This document shows positions 1 to 7,113 of a DNA stretch of 16,619 nt, in pieces (the first letter of the stretch is position 1; the number at the start of each line of letters is the position of its first letter). The position numbers and the translations under genes are program-made. The DNA lies in the NCBI GenBank assembly GCA_043777895.1, contig JAYWHD010000158.1, positions 1 through 16,619 on the forward strand. Reading direction: 5' to 3'. The notes under the pieces are model-generated. The model had not been told where the DNA came from, ran no database searches, and saw only the letters and a program-made list of their open reading frames with translations. The stretch comes from JBDLSY01 sp043777895 (GTDB taxonomy: Bacteria; Pseudomonadota; Gammaproteobacteria; Burkholderiales; Burkholderiaceae_C).

Positions 1-1320
1 ACATTTGACGTGTCCATTATTGAAATCGCTGATATGGACGGCGAAAAACAATTTGAAGTATTGTCTACTAATGGTGATACGTTTTTAGGCGGCGAAGATT
101 TTGATCAACGTATTATTAACCATATTATTGCCGAGTTTAAAAAAGAACAAGGCGTTGATTTGTCTAAAGATATGATGGCTTTGCAGCGTTTAAAAGACTC
201 TGCTGAAAAAGCCAAAATTGAATTGTCATCAAGCCAACAAACAGAGATTAACTTACCTTATATTACGATGGACGCGTCAGGGCCTAAACACCTAATGATG
301 AAGCTATCGCGTGCTAAATTAGAAAGTTTGGTAGAAGATTTAATTGAGCGTAGTATTGCCCCATGTAGAATTGCTATTAAAGATTCAGGGATTAATCTTA
401 CAGACATTGATGACATTATTTTAGTCGGTGGTATGACGCGTATGCCTAAAGTCCAAGAAGCAGTCAAAGCTTTTTTTGGTAAAGAACCGCGTAAAGATGT
501 TAATCCAGATGAAGCAGTGGCAGCAGGTGCAGCCATTCAAGGCGGCGTATTGTCTGGTGACCGTACCGATGTATTATTGTTAGATGTAACACCATTGTCT
601 TTGGGTATTGAGACTATGGGGGGTGTTATGACTAAAATGATTAATAAAAATACGACTATCCCGACTAAATTTGCACAAGTTTACTCAACTGCTGATGACA
701 ATCAACCTGCCGTAACCGTCAAAGTGTTTCAAGGTGAACGTGAAATTGCTACGGGCAATAAGTTATTAGGCGAGTTTAATTTAGAAGGCATTCCACCCGC
801 ACCGCGTGGTACACCGCAAATTGAAGTCGCTTTTGATATTGATGCTAATGGTATTCTGCACGTATCGGCTAAAGACAAGGGAACGGGTAAAGAAAATAAA
901 ATTACCATTAAAGCAAATAGTGGCTTGTCTGAAGCTGAAATTATGGCTATGGTTAAAGATGCTGAAGCCAATGCCGAAGAAGATAAAAAAGCCTTAGCCG
1001 TTGCTAAAGCCCGTAATGAAGCCGACAGTTTGATTCATAGCACGAAAAAATCACTCAATGAACACGGCAGTAAAATTAGCGTTGAAGAAAAAACTACGAT
1101 TGAAGCTGCTTTGACTGAATTAGAAAGTGTTGCAAAATCAGGCGATGTTGCAGACATTACCGCTAAAATTGAAGTGTTGTCTACAGCATCACAAAAATTA
1201 GGTGAGGCGGTTTACGCTGAAGCGGCGGCCAGTGCAGAGCAAGCCAATACAGAGCCAGCTGCAGCTAAACCACAAGATGATAATGTGGTTGATGCTGATT
1301 TTAAAGAAGTTAAACGTTAA
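1..1320 (+). CDS. dnaK: Chaperone DnaK (Hsp70), 5' truncated by window edge
   Basis: ATP-dependent cytoplasmic Hsp70 chaperone that works with DnaJ and GrpE in protein folding. The reading frame is open from base 1, beginning T-F-D-V-S-I, which is the phosphate-binding loop at about residue 199 of a typical 640-residue DnaK. About 439 residues remain. Visible parts are the end of the nucleotide-binding domain (GGEDFDQR, then the adenosine motif ILVGGMTRMPKVQ and the NPDEAVAAGAA segment), the linker DVLLLDVTPLSLGIET, the beta-sandwich substrate domain (TTIPTK, FDIDANGILHVSAKDK), and a helical lid. The Ala/Glu-rich tail ends in DADFKEVKR, like other proteobacterial DnaK tails. The stop is TAA at 1318-1320. 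An ATG-like GTG at 10 is internal and is not the start. dnaJ follows, but only after two unrelated genes. Identification is certain; only the 5' part is missing. Confidence 0.98.
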   Translation, partial: TFDVSIIEIADMDGEKQFEVLSTNGDTFLGGEDFDQRIINHIIAEFKKEQGVDLSKDMMALQRLKDSAEKAKIELSSSQQTEINLPYITMDASGPKHLMMKLSRAKLESLVEDLIERSIAPCRIAIKDSGINLTDIDDIILVGGMTRMPKVQEAVKAFFGKEPRKDVNPDEAVAAGAAIQGGVLSGDRTDVLLLDVTPLSLGIETMGGVMTKMINKNTTIPTKFAQVYSTADDNQPAVTVKVFQGEREIATGNKLLGEFNLEGIPPAPRGTPQIEVAFDIDANGILHVSAKDKGTGKENKITIKANSGLSEAEIMAMVKDAEANAEEDKKALAVAKARNEADSLIHSTKKSLNEHGSKISVEEKTTIEAALTELESVAKSGDVADITAKIEVLSTASQKLGEAVYAEAAASAEQANTEPAAAKPQDDNVVDADFKEVKR

Positions 1321-1337
1321 TAATTAATAATTAACAA

Positions 1338-1463
1338 TTAATAGTTAATAGTTAATAGTTAATAGTTAATAGTTAATAGTTAATAGTTAATAGTTAATAG
1401 TTAATAGTTAATAGTTAATAGTTAATAGTTGTTAGTTGTTAGTTGTTAGTTGTTAGTTGTTAA
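1338..1463. repeat. Tandem heptamer array (TTAATAG x13, then TTGTTAG x4 plus one variant)
   Basis: Eighteen consecutive 7-base units fill 126 bp starting 18 bp after the dnaK stop. Units 1-13 (1338-1428) are TTAATAG. Units 14-17 (1429-1456) are TTGTTAG and the last is TTGTTAA. The sharp switch from one homogeneous block to another suggests two rounds of unit amplification by slippage or unequal exchange. It contains no plausible gene. Copy number is probably variable between strains. Confidence 0.95.
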
Positions 1464-1600
1464 AATCAAGATTTTTAAGATTAAAGGATAGACAGGATTT
1501 AAAAAATTCTTAAAATCTTTAAATTCTTAAAATCTTGATTCAGACTTTATATTTTAAAGCTTGAGAAGTATACTTTTAATAGTTTTGAAAGAGGTATATT
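1464..1600 (+). repeat. Dispersed intergenic repeat, copy A (hairpin-forming)
   Basis: This AT-rich element begins exactly where the heptamer array ends. Its first part forms an imperfect hairpin: 1464-1480 (AATCAAGATTTTTAAGA) pairs with 1524-1540 (TTCTTAAAATCTTGATT) around an internal GGATAGACAGGATTT segment. A tail follows that contains GACTTTA, TACTTTTAATAGTTTTGAAAG and a final GTATAT. The same order of motifs occurs at 13078-13250 and, inverted, at 13321-13459, so this is a repeat family. In the dnaK transcript the hairpin might act as a 3'-end stabiliser or weak terminator, which is inference. Confidence 0.75.
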
Positions 1601-1724
1601 TAATATTATATATATTATAAATGTTATTATTATATAACATAATATAAATATATAATAAATGTTACATATATATTAAATTTAAAATAAATATCACCTTATA
1701 TTAAGATAATAATTTTTATACTTT

Positions 1725-2168
1725 ATGATTAATCATTATTTAATAATAACGCCATTGTATGCCAGTATACTGGCTATTATCTTTGTTGGATTAAGCCTTA
1801 GAGTGATTCGTTTGCGGCGAAGCTTAAAAATAAGTTTAGGCACTGATGAACACCTAATTAATAAAAATATTAAGCAAGAAATTGATGGTCATCAACTAAT
1901 ACTGCGTGCCGTTCGTGTGCATGCTAATTTTTCCGAGTATGTACCTTTGGCGATAGTTTTAATGATATGTTCCGAAATAAGCGGTGCGTCAATTTGGTTA
2001 TTGCACAGTATAGGTATGTTATTATTAGTGGGGCGACTATCACATGCTTATGGTGTCAGTCAATTAAACGAAATATTTAAATACCGTGTATTGGGTATGG
2101 CAATGACATTTATATCAATTTTATTGACGGCTTTTTTTCTAATTATCAATTATTTTAGCATTGTATAA
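1725..2168 (+). CDS. MAPEG-family integral membrane protein
   Basis: A 147-residue membrane protein of the MAPEG family (membrane-associated proteins in eicosanoid and glutathione metabolism; bacterial members resemble YecN and microsomal glutathione S-transferase). The visible family signature is R-A-V-R-V-H-A-N-F-S-E-Y-V-P-L-A at about residues 62-77, followed by V-G-R-L-S-H-A-Y-G at about 102-110. Four hydrophobic segments fit the usual four-helix topology: roughly residues 7-27, 74-90, 92-105 and 122-143. Bacterial members may conjugate glutathione to hydrophobic electrophiles, but the substrate cannot be inferred here. The ATG at 1725 is the first in frame and gives a normal family length; its ribosome site is weak. 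It sits alone between two very AT-rich spacers in the dnaK-dnaJ interval, so it is probably a later arrival there. Confidence 0.88.
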   Translation: MINHYLIITPLYASILAIIFVGLSLRVIRLRRSLKISLGTDEHLINKNIKQEIDGHQLILRAVRVHANFSEYVPLAIVLMICSEISGASIWLLHSIGMLLLVGRLSHAYGVSQLNEIFKYRVLGMAMTFISILLTAFFLIINYFSIV

Positions 2169-2317
2169 ACATTACATATAATATACATATTATATATACG
2201 TTATAAAAATATATATATAAAATATATAATATAAACAGTAATAATATAAACAATATCAGTATAACTGTATAAAATATATACCTGTATTAATAGCTATAAA
2301 CTACAAATATTACCACT

Positions 2318-2926
2318 ATGAATATTCTTCACTTAGACTCATCACCGCAGACATTAAGCACATCAGTATCGCGTCAATTATCAAGTGCCGCTATTGCACG
2401 CTTACACGTTAAGTATCCAAATAGTACGGTGGTATACCGTGATTTAGCAACAGATGCACCTGCACACTTAACTTCGGCTGATTTGGCTGGGGCATTTAGT
2501 CCAGCAGAGCAGTGGAGTGAAGCAACTAAAGCAGTGATGGTGATTAATGACGCAATTTTGAATGAGTTTCAAAATGCTGATGTTATCGTTATCGGTGTTC
2601 CAATGTATAACTTTAGTACGCCATCTAGTTTAAAATCTTGGATTGACCGCGTTGCTCGTGTGGGTGTAACGTTTAAATACACCGAAAAAGGTGCTGAAGG
2701 TTTAGTCAAAGGCAAGTCGGTAGTCATTTTATCTAGTCGTGGTGGTTTTTATGCAGATACTGCTTATGGAGCGGGTTTAGACCATCAAGAAAAATATCTA
2801 CAAGATTTTTTTGCGTTTTTAGGCATTACAGACTGTATACGCATTCGTGCAGAAGGCACAAGTATGGGCGAACCCATTAAAACAAACAATATTAACCAAG
2901 CATTGGCACAAATTTTAGCTTTATAG
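2318..2926 (+). CDS. azoR: FMN-dependent NADH-azoreductase (AzoR/AcpD family)
   Basis: A 202-residue cytoplasmic flavodoxin-fold oxidoreductase. Family members reduce quinones and azo compounds with NAD(P)H by two-electron steps using bound FMN, and are thought to protect against thiol and quinone stress. The N-terminus MNILHLDSSPQ with the following S-x-S-V-S-R-Q-L-S matches the FMN phosphate-binding loop. Residues about 96-110 (P-M-Y-N-F-S-T-P-S-S-L-K-S-W-I-D) are the conserved flavin-contacting segment, and V-T-F-K-Y-T-E-K-G-A-E-G-L and S-S-R-G-G-F-Y follow as in AzoR. Length equals the family norm. The start lies 149 bp after the MAPEG gene, so co-transcription is uncertain. A hairpin follows the stop at once. 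The older name AcpD (acyl carrier protein phosphodiesterase) is a historical misassignment. Confidence 0.93.
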   Translation: MNILHLDSSPQTLSTSVSRQLSSAAIARLHVKYPNSTVVYRDLATDAPAHLTSADLAGAFSPAEQWSEATKAVMVINDAILNEFQNADVIVIGVPMYNFSTPSSLKSWIDRVARVGVTFKYTEKGAEGLVKGKSVVILSSRGGFYADTAYGAGLDHQEKYLQDFFAFLGITDCIRIRAEGTSMGEPIKTNNINQALAQILAL

Positions 2927-2954
2927 CCAATAGTGATATAAAACTACTGGCTAT
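2923..2954 (+). terminator. Hairpin at the azoR stop codon
   Basis: A 12-bp stem with one mismatch pairs 2923-2934 with 2943-2954 across an 8-base loop, starting inside the TAG stop. It is well placed to end the azoR transcript. No clean T-run follows directly (the next T-rich stretch is near 2983-2992), so it may be a weak terminator or only an RNA-stabilising hairpin. Confidence 0.45.
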
Positions 2955-2989
2955 GCTGTATAGTTTATATCGCTAAATTATTTGGTTTT

Positions 2990-3010
2990 TTATATTTTAT
3001 ATTTTATATT
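2990..3010. repeat. Short heptamer repeat (TTATATT x3)
   Basis: Three perfect TTATATT units, followed by a partial fourth, lie 40 bp upstream of dnaJ. It is a small example of the 7-base periodicity seen in several spacers of this window. Confidence 0.7.
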
Positions 3011-3050
3011 TTATTTTTCATTGATTAGTATTAGATAGCAGGTAAATATT

Positions 3051-4160
3051 ATGGCAAAGCGCGATTTTTACGAAACATTGGGCGTAGGTAAAGCAGCTAC
3101 TGACGATGAGATTAAAAAAGCTTATCGCAAAAAAGCGATGAAGTATCACCCAGACCGTAACCCAGATAACCCACAAGCTGAAGCACAATTCAAAGAAGCT
3201 AAAGAAGCCTATGAAATGTTATCAGATAACAATAAGCGTGCGGCTTATGACCGTCATGGTCACGCTGCTTTTGAGCAACAAACGGGCGGTGGTGCAGGTT
3301 ATCAAGGCAGTGCAAGTGATATTTTTAATGAGATATTTGGTAATCGCCGTCAGCAACAATCACGTGGGCCACAAATGTATCAAGGCGAAGATATGCGTTA
3401 CCGCATGGATATTACCTTGGAAGAAGCTGCGACAGGTATTTTGAAAAGTATTGTAATCCCCAGTTGGGATAACTGTACGCCTTGTAAAGGCACTGGGGCA
3501 AAACCAGGCACTCAACCACAAACATGTACCACTTGCCGTGGTCATGGGGTTGTGCGTATGCAGCAAGGTTTTTTTATGACTGAACAGACTTGTCCACGTT
3601 GCCATGGTTCTGGTACGATTATTACTGACCCGTGTATGTCGTGTAATGGACAAGGAAAAACTAAACGCAATAAAACCTTAGAGGTAGACATTCCACAAGG
3701 GATTGACGAAGGTATGCGGATTCGTTCTACAGGACACGGCGAACCTGGTGTCAATGGTGGGCCTGCAGGTGATTTATATGTAGAAGTTCATATTAAAGAA
3801 CATACTATTTTTAAACGCGATGGTGATAACTTACATTGTGAAGTACCGATTAGTTTTGTACAAGCAGCCTTAGGAGGCGATATTGAAGTGCCTACTTTAA
3901 CAGGAAAAGGCGAGGTTAATTTGGCAGAAGGTACACAGCATGGCAAGCAAGTGCGGGTACGTGGTAAAGGGATTAAGGGTGTTAGATCCGCTGTTCCTGG
4001 CGATTTATATTGTCATATTGCTGTAGAAGTGCCAGTGCGTTTAAACGATGAGCAAAAAGAGTTATTACGTCAATTAGATACCAGTATTAGGGCGGGTGGT
4101 AATAAACATAACCCACAAGAACAAGGTTTCTTTGATAAAGTCAAAGGGTTCTTTGCATAA
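3051..4160 (+). CDS. dnaJ: Chaperone DnaJ (Hsp40, type I)
   Basis: A 369-residue J-domain co-chaperone that delivers unfolded clients to DnaK and stimulates its ATPase. The J domain covers residues 1-70 with the catalytic H33-P34-D35. The Gly/Phe linker (about 72-112) is short and rich in Gln and Ser rather than plain Gly/Phe. The zinc region has all four C-x-x-C-x-G-x-G repeats, with cysteines at 142/145, 159/162, 181/184 and 195/198, so both zinc sites are intact. The C-terminal client-binding domains follow (GEVNLAEGTQHGKQVRVRGKG). The ATG at 3051 is preceded by AGCAGG at suitable spacing. It normally sits directly after dnaK; here azoR and a MAPEG gene lie between, so it may have its own promoter in 2955-3050. 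Confidence 0.98.
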   Translation: MAKRDFYETLGVGKAATDDEIKKAYRKKAMKYHPDRNPDNPQAEAQFKEAKEAYEMLSDNNKRAAYDRHGHAAFEQQTGGGAGYQGSASDIFNEIFGNRRQQQSRGPQMYQGEDMRYRMDITLEEAATGILKSIVIPSWDNCTPCKGTGAKPGTQPQTCTTCRGHGVVRMQQGFFMTEQTCPRCHGSGTIITDPCMSCNGQGKTKRNKTLEVDIPQGIDEGMRIRSTGHGEPGVNGGPAGDLYVEVHIKEHTIFKRDGDNLHCEVPISFVQAALGGDIEVPTLTGKGEVNLAEGTQHGKQVRVRGKGIKGVRSAVPGDLYCHIAVEVPVRLNDEQKELLRQLDTSIRAGGNKHNPQEQGFFDKVKGFFA

Positions 4161-4191
4161 AATTGGTTAATAATAAAATTAGTTAATAAAA

Positions 4192-4229
4192 CAGAGTATT
4201 GACTGTGTCAAAAGTGAATCAATACTCTG
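4192..4229 (-). terminator. Rho-independent-type terminator between convergent dnaJ and ilvD
   Basis: A perfect 11-bp inverted repeat, CAGAGTATTGA at 4192-4202 and TCAATACTCTG at 4219-4229, encloses a 16-base loop. It lies 28 bp past the ilvD stop and 32 bp past the dnaJ stop, between convergent genes. Read on the minus strand the stem is followed by TTTTATTAACT, so it fits an ilvD terminator best. On the plus strand only a poor T-tract follows, but it may also slow dnaJ transcripts. Confidence 0.55.
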
Positions 4230-4256
4230 AATACAGTATATAAACTGAGATATTGC

Positions 4257-5939
4257 TTACAAGTGTTTGTCTGTCACCGCACCATAGCTGGCACTGCTGG
4301 CTAAGGTTGCAAATTTAGCTAATACTCCACGGGTATAACGCGGAGCAGGCTGAACCCAAGCGGCTTTACGGTTTGCTAACTCTGCATCACTAATATTGAC
4401 TTGTACTAATTGTTGGGTGGCATCAATTGTAATGCTATCGCCCTCTTGAACCAAGGCAATTGCACCACCCACAAATGCTTCTGGTGAAACATGGCCGACT
4501 ACCATACCCCATGTACCACCGCTGAAGCGACCATCGGTAATTAAGCCCACATCTTCGCCTAAACCTTGACCAATTAAAGCCGCAGTCGGTGCAAGCATTT
4601 CACGCATTCCCGGGCCACCTTTAGGGCCTTCATAGCGAATAATCAATACATCACCTTTTTTAATACGGTGTGCCATAATCGCTGTCATTGCATCATCTTC
4701 GCTGTCAAATACACGGGCAGGGCCTGTAATGGTTAGTTTTTTTAATCCAGTAATTTTAGCAACGCTACCTTCAGGTGCTAAGTTACCTTTTAGTACCGCA
4801 AGATGGCCTTCTTTGTACAAAGCGGTTTCCATCGTTTTAATGACGTATTGATTCGTGCGTGGTACATCAGGGACATGTGCTAATTCTTCAGCCATAGTTT
4901 TGCCTGTAATTGTTATGCAATCACCGTGTAGTAAACCCGCTTTTAATAATATTTTTAGCACTTGGGGTACGCCGCCTGCTGCGTGTAAATCAACCGCTAC
5001 AAATTGTCCTGATGGTTTTAAATCACAAATCACGCCGACTTTACGGCGTACTATTTCAAAATCTTCTAAAGTCCATTCAACTTCAGCGGCATGGGCAATC
5101 GCTAAGTAATGTAATACGGCATTGGTTGAACCACCCGTTGCCATAATCAAAGCCACGGCATTTTCAATACTTTTACGGGTGATAATGTCGCGGGGTTTTA
5201 AATCATTTTTAACGGCATTAATCAGTACACGGGCTGATTCAGCGGCACTGACCGTTTTTTCTTCGTCAGGATTTGCCATAGTGCTAGAGTACATTAAACT
5301 CATACCTAGGGCTTCAAAACTAGAACTCATTGTATTCGCCGTATACATACCGCCGCATGAACCACTACCTGGAATTGATTTTTGTTCAATCGCTTTAAAA
5401 TCTTCATCGCTCATACGCTTGGCATTAAATTCACCAACGGCTTCAAACACACTGACAACGGTTAAGTCTTTACCCTTATGGTTGCCAGGTTTGATAGTAC
5501 CACCATAAACATAAATACCAGGTACATTCATACGGGCTAACGCCATCATACCGCCTGGCATATTTTTATCGCAACCACCTACAATGACTACGCCGTCTAA
5601 CCATTGGCACTGGGTAACTGTTTCAATGCTATCGGCGATGACTTCGCGCGATACAAGGCTATACTTCATGCCTTCTGTTCCCATGCTCATACCATCACTA
5701 ATTGTGGGGACACCAAATACTTGCGGGTTTCCCCCTGCGTTTTTAACGGCTTCGATCGCGGCATCTGCTAATTTTTGCAAACCGCTATTACATGGGGTAA
5801 CTGTGCTATGACCATTGGCGATTCCAATCATAGGTTTGTCAAAATCGCTTTCAACATAGCCCATACCATAATACATACTGCGGTTGGGTGCGCGTGAAAT
5901 ACCTTCAGTGATAGCAGCAGAACGGCCTTTATAGCTCAT
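4257..5939 (-). CDS. ilvD: Dihydroxy-acid dehydratase
   Basis: This enzyme dehydrates 2,3-dihydroxy-isovalerate and 2,3-dihydroxy-3-methylvalerate to the 2-keto acids, the third common step of valine and isoleucine synthesis. At 560 residues it belongs to the short class, versus about 616 in E. coli. Likely iron-sulfur ligands are C50 (HSTVTPCN), C123 (GGCDKNMPGG, also Mg-binding) and C195 (GSGSCGGMYTANTM). The C-terminal PTAALIGQGLG and TDGRFSGG motifs are intact. The ATG at 5939 has AAGGAATC as a well-spaced ribosome site. The gene is complete, but its first 24 codons and 20 bp of leader are duplicated perfectly at 8020-8112, beyond an inserted restriction-modification operon. It therefore probably depends on read-through from that operon or on a new promoter in 5960-6110. 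Confidence 0.98.
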   Translation of the reverse strand: MSYKGRSAAITEGISRAPNRSMYYGMGYVESDFDKPMIGIANGHSTVTPCNSGLQKLADAAIEAVKNAGGNPQVFGVPTISDGMSMGTEGMKYSLVSREVIADSIETVTQCQWLDGVVIVGGCDKNMPGGMMALARMNVPGIYVYGGTIKPGNHKGKDLTVVSVFEAVGEFNAKRMSDEDFKAIEQKSIPGSGSCGGMYTANTMSSSFEALGMSLMYSSTMANPDEEKTVSAAESARVLINAVKNDLKPRDIITRKSIENAVALIMATGGSTNAVLHYLAIAHAAEVEWTLEDFEIVRRKVGVICDLKPSGQFVAVDLHAAGGVPQVLKILLKAGLLHGDCITITGKTMAEELAHVPDVPRTNQYVIKTMETALYKEGHLAVLKGNLAPEGSVAKITGLKKLTITGPARVFDSEDDAMTAIMAHRIKKGDVLIIRYEGPKGGPGMREMLAPTAALIGQGLGEDVGLITDGRFSGGTWGMVVGHVSPEAFVGGAIALVQEGDSITIDATQQLVQVNISDAELANRKAAWVQPAPRYTRGVLAKFATLASSASYGAVTDKHL

Positions 5940-5959
5940 AAGATTCCTTGATTTTTAGG
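5867..5959. repeat. 93-bp perfect direct repeat, left copy (inside ilvD)
   Basis: Bases 5867-5959 are identical to 8020-8112. This copy spans the first 24 codons of the functional ilvD, the ribosome site and the leader up to TTTTTAGG. Identity stops abruptly at both ends. The two copies bracket 2060 bp that holds the NgoPII/HaeIII-like R-M operon. It is best read as a long target-site duplication made when the operon inserted. Confidence 0.93.
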
Positions 5960-5983
5960 GTTATAGTTGATTAATATATTTAA

Positions 5984-6053
5984 TATTAAATATTAAATAT
6001 TAAATATTAAATGTTAAGTATTAAATGTTAAGTATTAAATGTTAAATGTTAAG
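5984..6053. repeat. Tandem heptamer array (T[A/G]TTAA[A/G] x10)
   Basis: Ten 7-base units lie between the methyltransferase stop and ilvD. The first four are TATTAAA, then TGTTAAG alternates with TATTAAA, ending TGTTAAA, TGTTAAG. The variation is confined to positions 2 and 7 of the unit. It starts 24 bp from the end of the 93-bp duplication, inside the inserted segment. No gene is present in 5960-6110. Confidence 0.88.
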
Positions 6054-6110
6054 TCAAATAAATGATATTTTTTATCTATTTTCTTAATTCTTAACGCTTT
6101 TTAATAAATA

Positions 6111-7112
6111 TTATTTTATACATTTTAAATCAATCATAATTTTATTAGCCAGTATATAAGCCATATTGACAGGAACGGCATTGCCAATCATTTTATAACC
6201 GTCTGCAATATCAGTATAGTAAAATTTAAAATCATCAGGAAATGTTTGTACTCTTGCACATTCACGAACGCTTAAACGCCGATATAAATATTCTTGTTCT
6301 GGTACAAATATACGCACATTAGGTTCTACAAATTGGAATTTAGGGGCTTGCGGGTGACACGGAGCATGTCTAGCACCCGCTTGTATCGTAAATGAAACTT
6401 CATTCCAAGACCTAACTCTGTTTCTAGACATATAAATACTTGAAAATCCCCCCAGCATATATTCATGGTTTGGAATTAATAGTTTTTCACGGTTAAGTAT
6501 ATTGCCTTGTTTTGAAGGCAATGAAGTATGTTCTAAATCACCTATGGTTTGTTTCAGAGTTATTTTAGAGTGTTTATCCAAATGAGTGGGTTGCGGAAAA
6601 GTAAACTCAATGCCTAAATCAAGGTGATAACCAATAAAAAATACACGTTTTCTGTCTTGAGGAATACCAAAATCGGCACAATTTAACATTTTAAAAGCAA
6701 GGTTATAGCCTGCTTCACGAAACATAGCTTTAATATTGTTTAAAGCATCACCATGCTTTTCTAATAACATTCCAGACACATTTTCAGCAAGAAAAAATTT
6801 AGGTTGTTTATCTTTCAATATCCGAATGAAATCAAAAAATAATTGTCCACGTTTATCGCCAATGCCACGCATTGCACCTGCTTCAGACCAACTTTGACAA
6901 GGCGGGCCGCCGATAATACCATCGCAATCAGGCACGTCTGAAGATGATATATCAGTAATACTGCGTTTGTCTAAGATAGTATCTTTATGGTTTTTTTGAT
7001 AGGTTTCCCATATATTTTTATCATATTCATTCGCCCACACGACATCAAAGCCTGCATTTGAAAAGCCTAAATCTAAACCACCTGCACCAGAAAAAAAGGT
7101 TACAACTTTCAT
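6111..7112 (-). CDS. C5-cytosine DNA methyltransferase, HaeIII/NgoPII-like (predicted GGCC)
   Basis: A modification enzyme that transfers a methyl group from S-adenosylmethionine to carbon 5 of cytosine, protecting host DNA from its partner nuclease. At 333 residues it matches HaeIII-type enzymes in length. Motif I is FFSGAGGLDLGF (7-18). Motif IV is GGPPCQSWSEAG, with the catalytic cysteine at 72. Motif VI is ENV (110-112), motif VIII is QDRKRVF (152-158), and motif X is GNAVPVNMAY near the C-terminus. The stretches NEYDKNIWETYQ, MSRNRVRSWNE and YRRLSVRECARVQ resemble the HaeIII methyltransferase as I recall it, which supports GGCC specificity. The ATG at 7112 lies one base after the restriction gene stop, with CAGG seven bases upstream, so translation is probably coupled. 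Specificity is inferred, not shown. Confidence 0.9.
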   Translation of the reverse strand: MKVVTFFSGAGGLDLGFSNAGFDVVWANEYDKNIWETYQKNHKDTILDKRSITDISSSDVPDCDGIIGGPPCQSWSEAGAMRGIGDKRGQLFFDFIRILKDKQPKFFLAENVSGMLLEKHGDALNNIKAMFREAGYNLAFKMLNCADFGIPQDRKRVFFIGYHLDLGIEFTFPQPTHLDKHSKITLKQTIGDLEHTSLPSKQGNILNREKLLIPNHEYMLGGFSSIYMSRNRVRSWNEVSFTIQAGARHAPCHPQAPKFQFVEPNVRIFVPEQEYLYRRLSVRECARVQTFPDDFKFYYTDIADGYKMIGNAVPVNMAYILANKIMIDLKCIK

Positions 7113-7113
7113 T

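Larger units (their letters stand above)
1321..1724. other. 404-bp non-coding spacer between dnaK and the MAPEG gene
   Basis: No gene is supported here. The spacer holds the heptamer array (1338-1463), dispersed repeat copy A (1464-1600), and about 120 bp of nearly pure A/T at 1601-1724. Promoter-like hexamers are too frequent by chance in such sequence to pick one for the downstream gene. Confidence 0.8.

Noticed and set aside
1338..1463. CRISPR-like array
   Set aside because: The unit is only 7 bases with no spacers between units, and no cas gene is present.
1601..1724. Replication-origin-like AT-rich stretch
   Set aside because: There are no DnaA-box-like 9-mers in order and no dnaA, dnaN or rep gene nearby; AT richness is general in the spacers here.
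5122..5508. A 128-codon open frame on the plus strand
   Set aside because: It is antisense to the conserved central part of ilvD, shows no family motif, and is explained by codon bias of the real gene.
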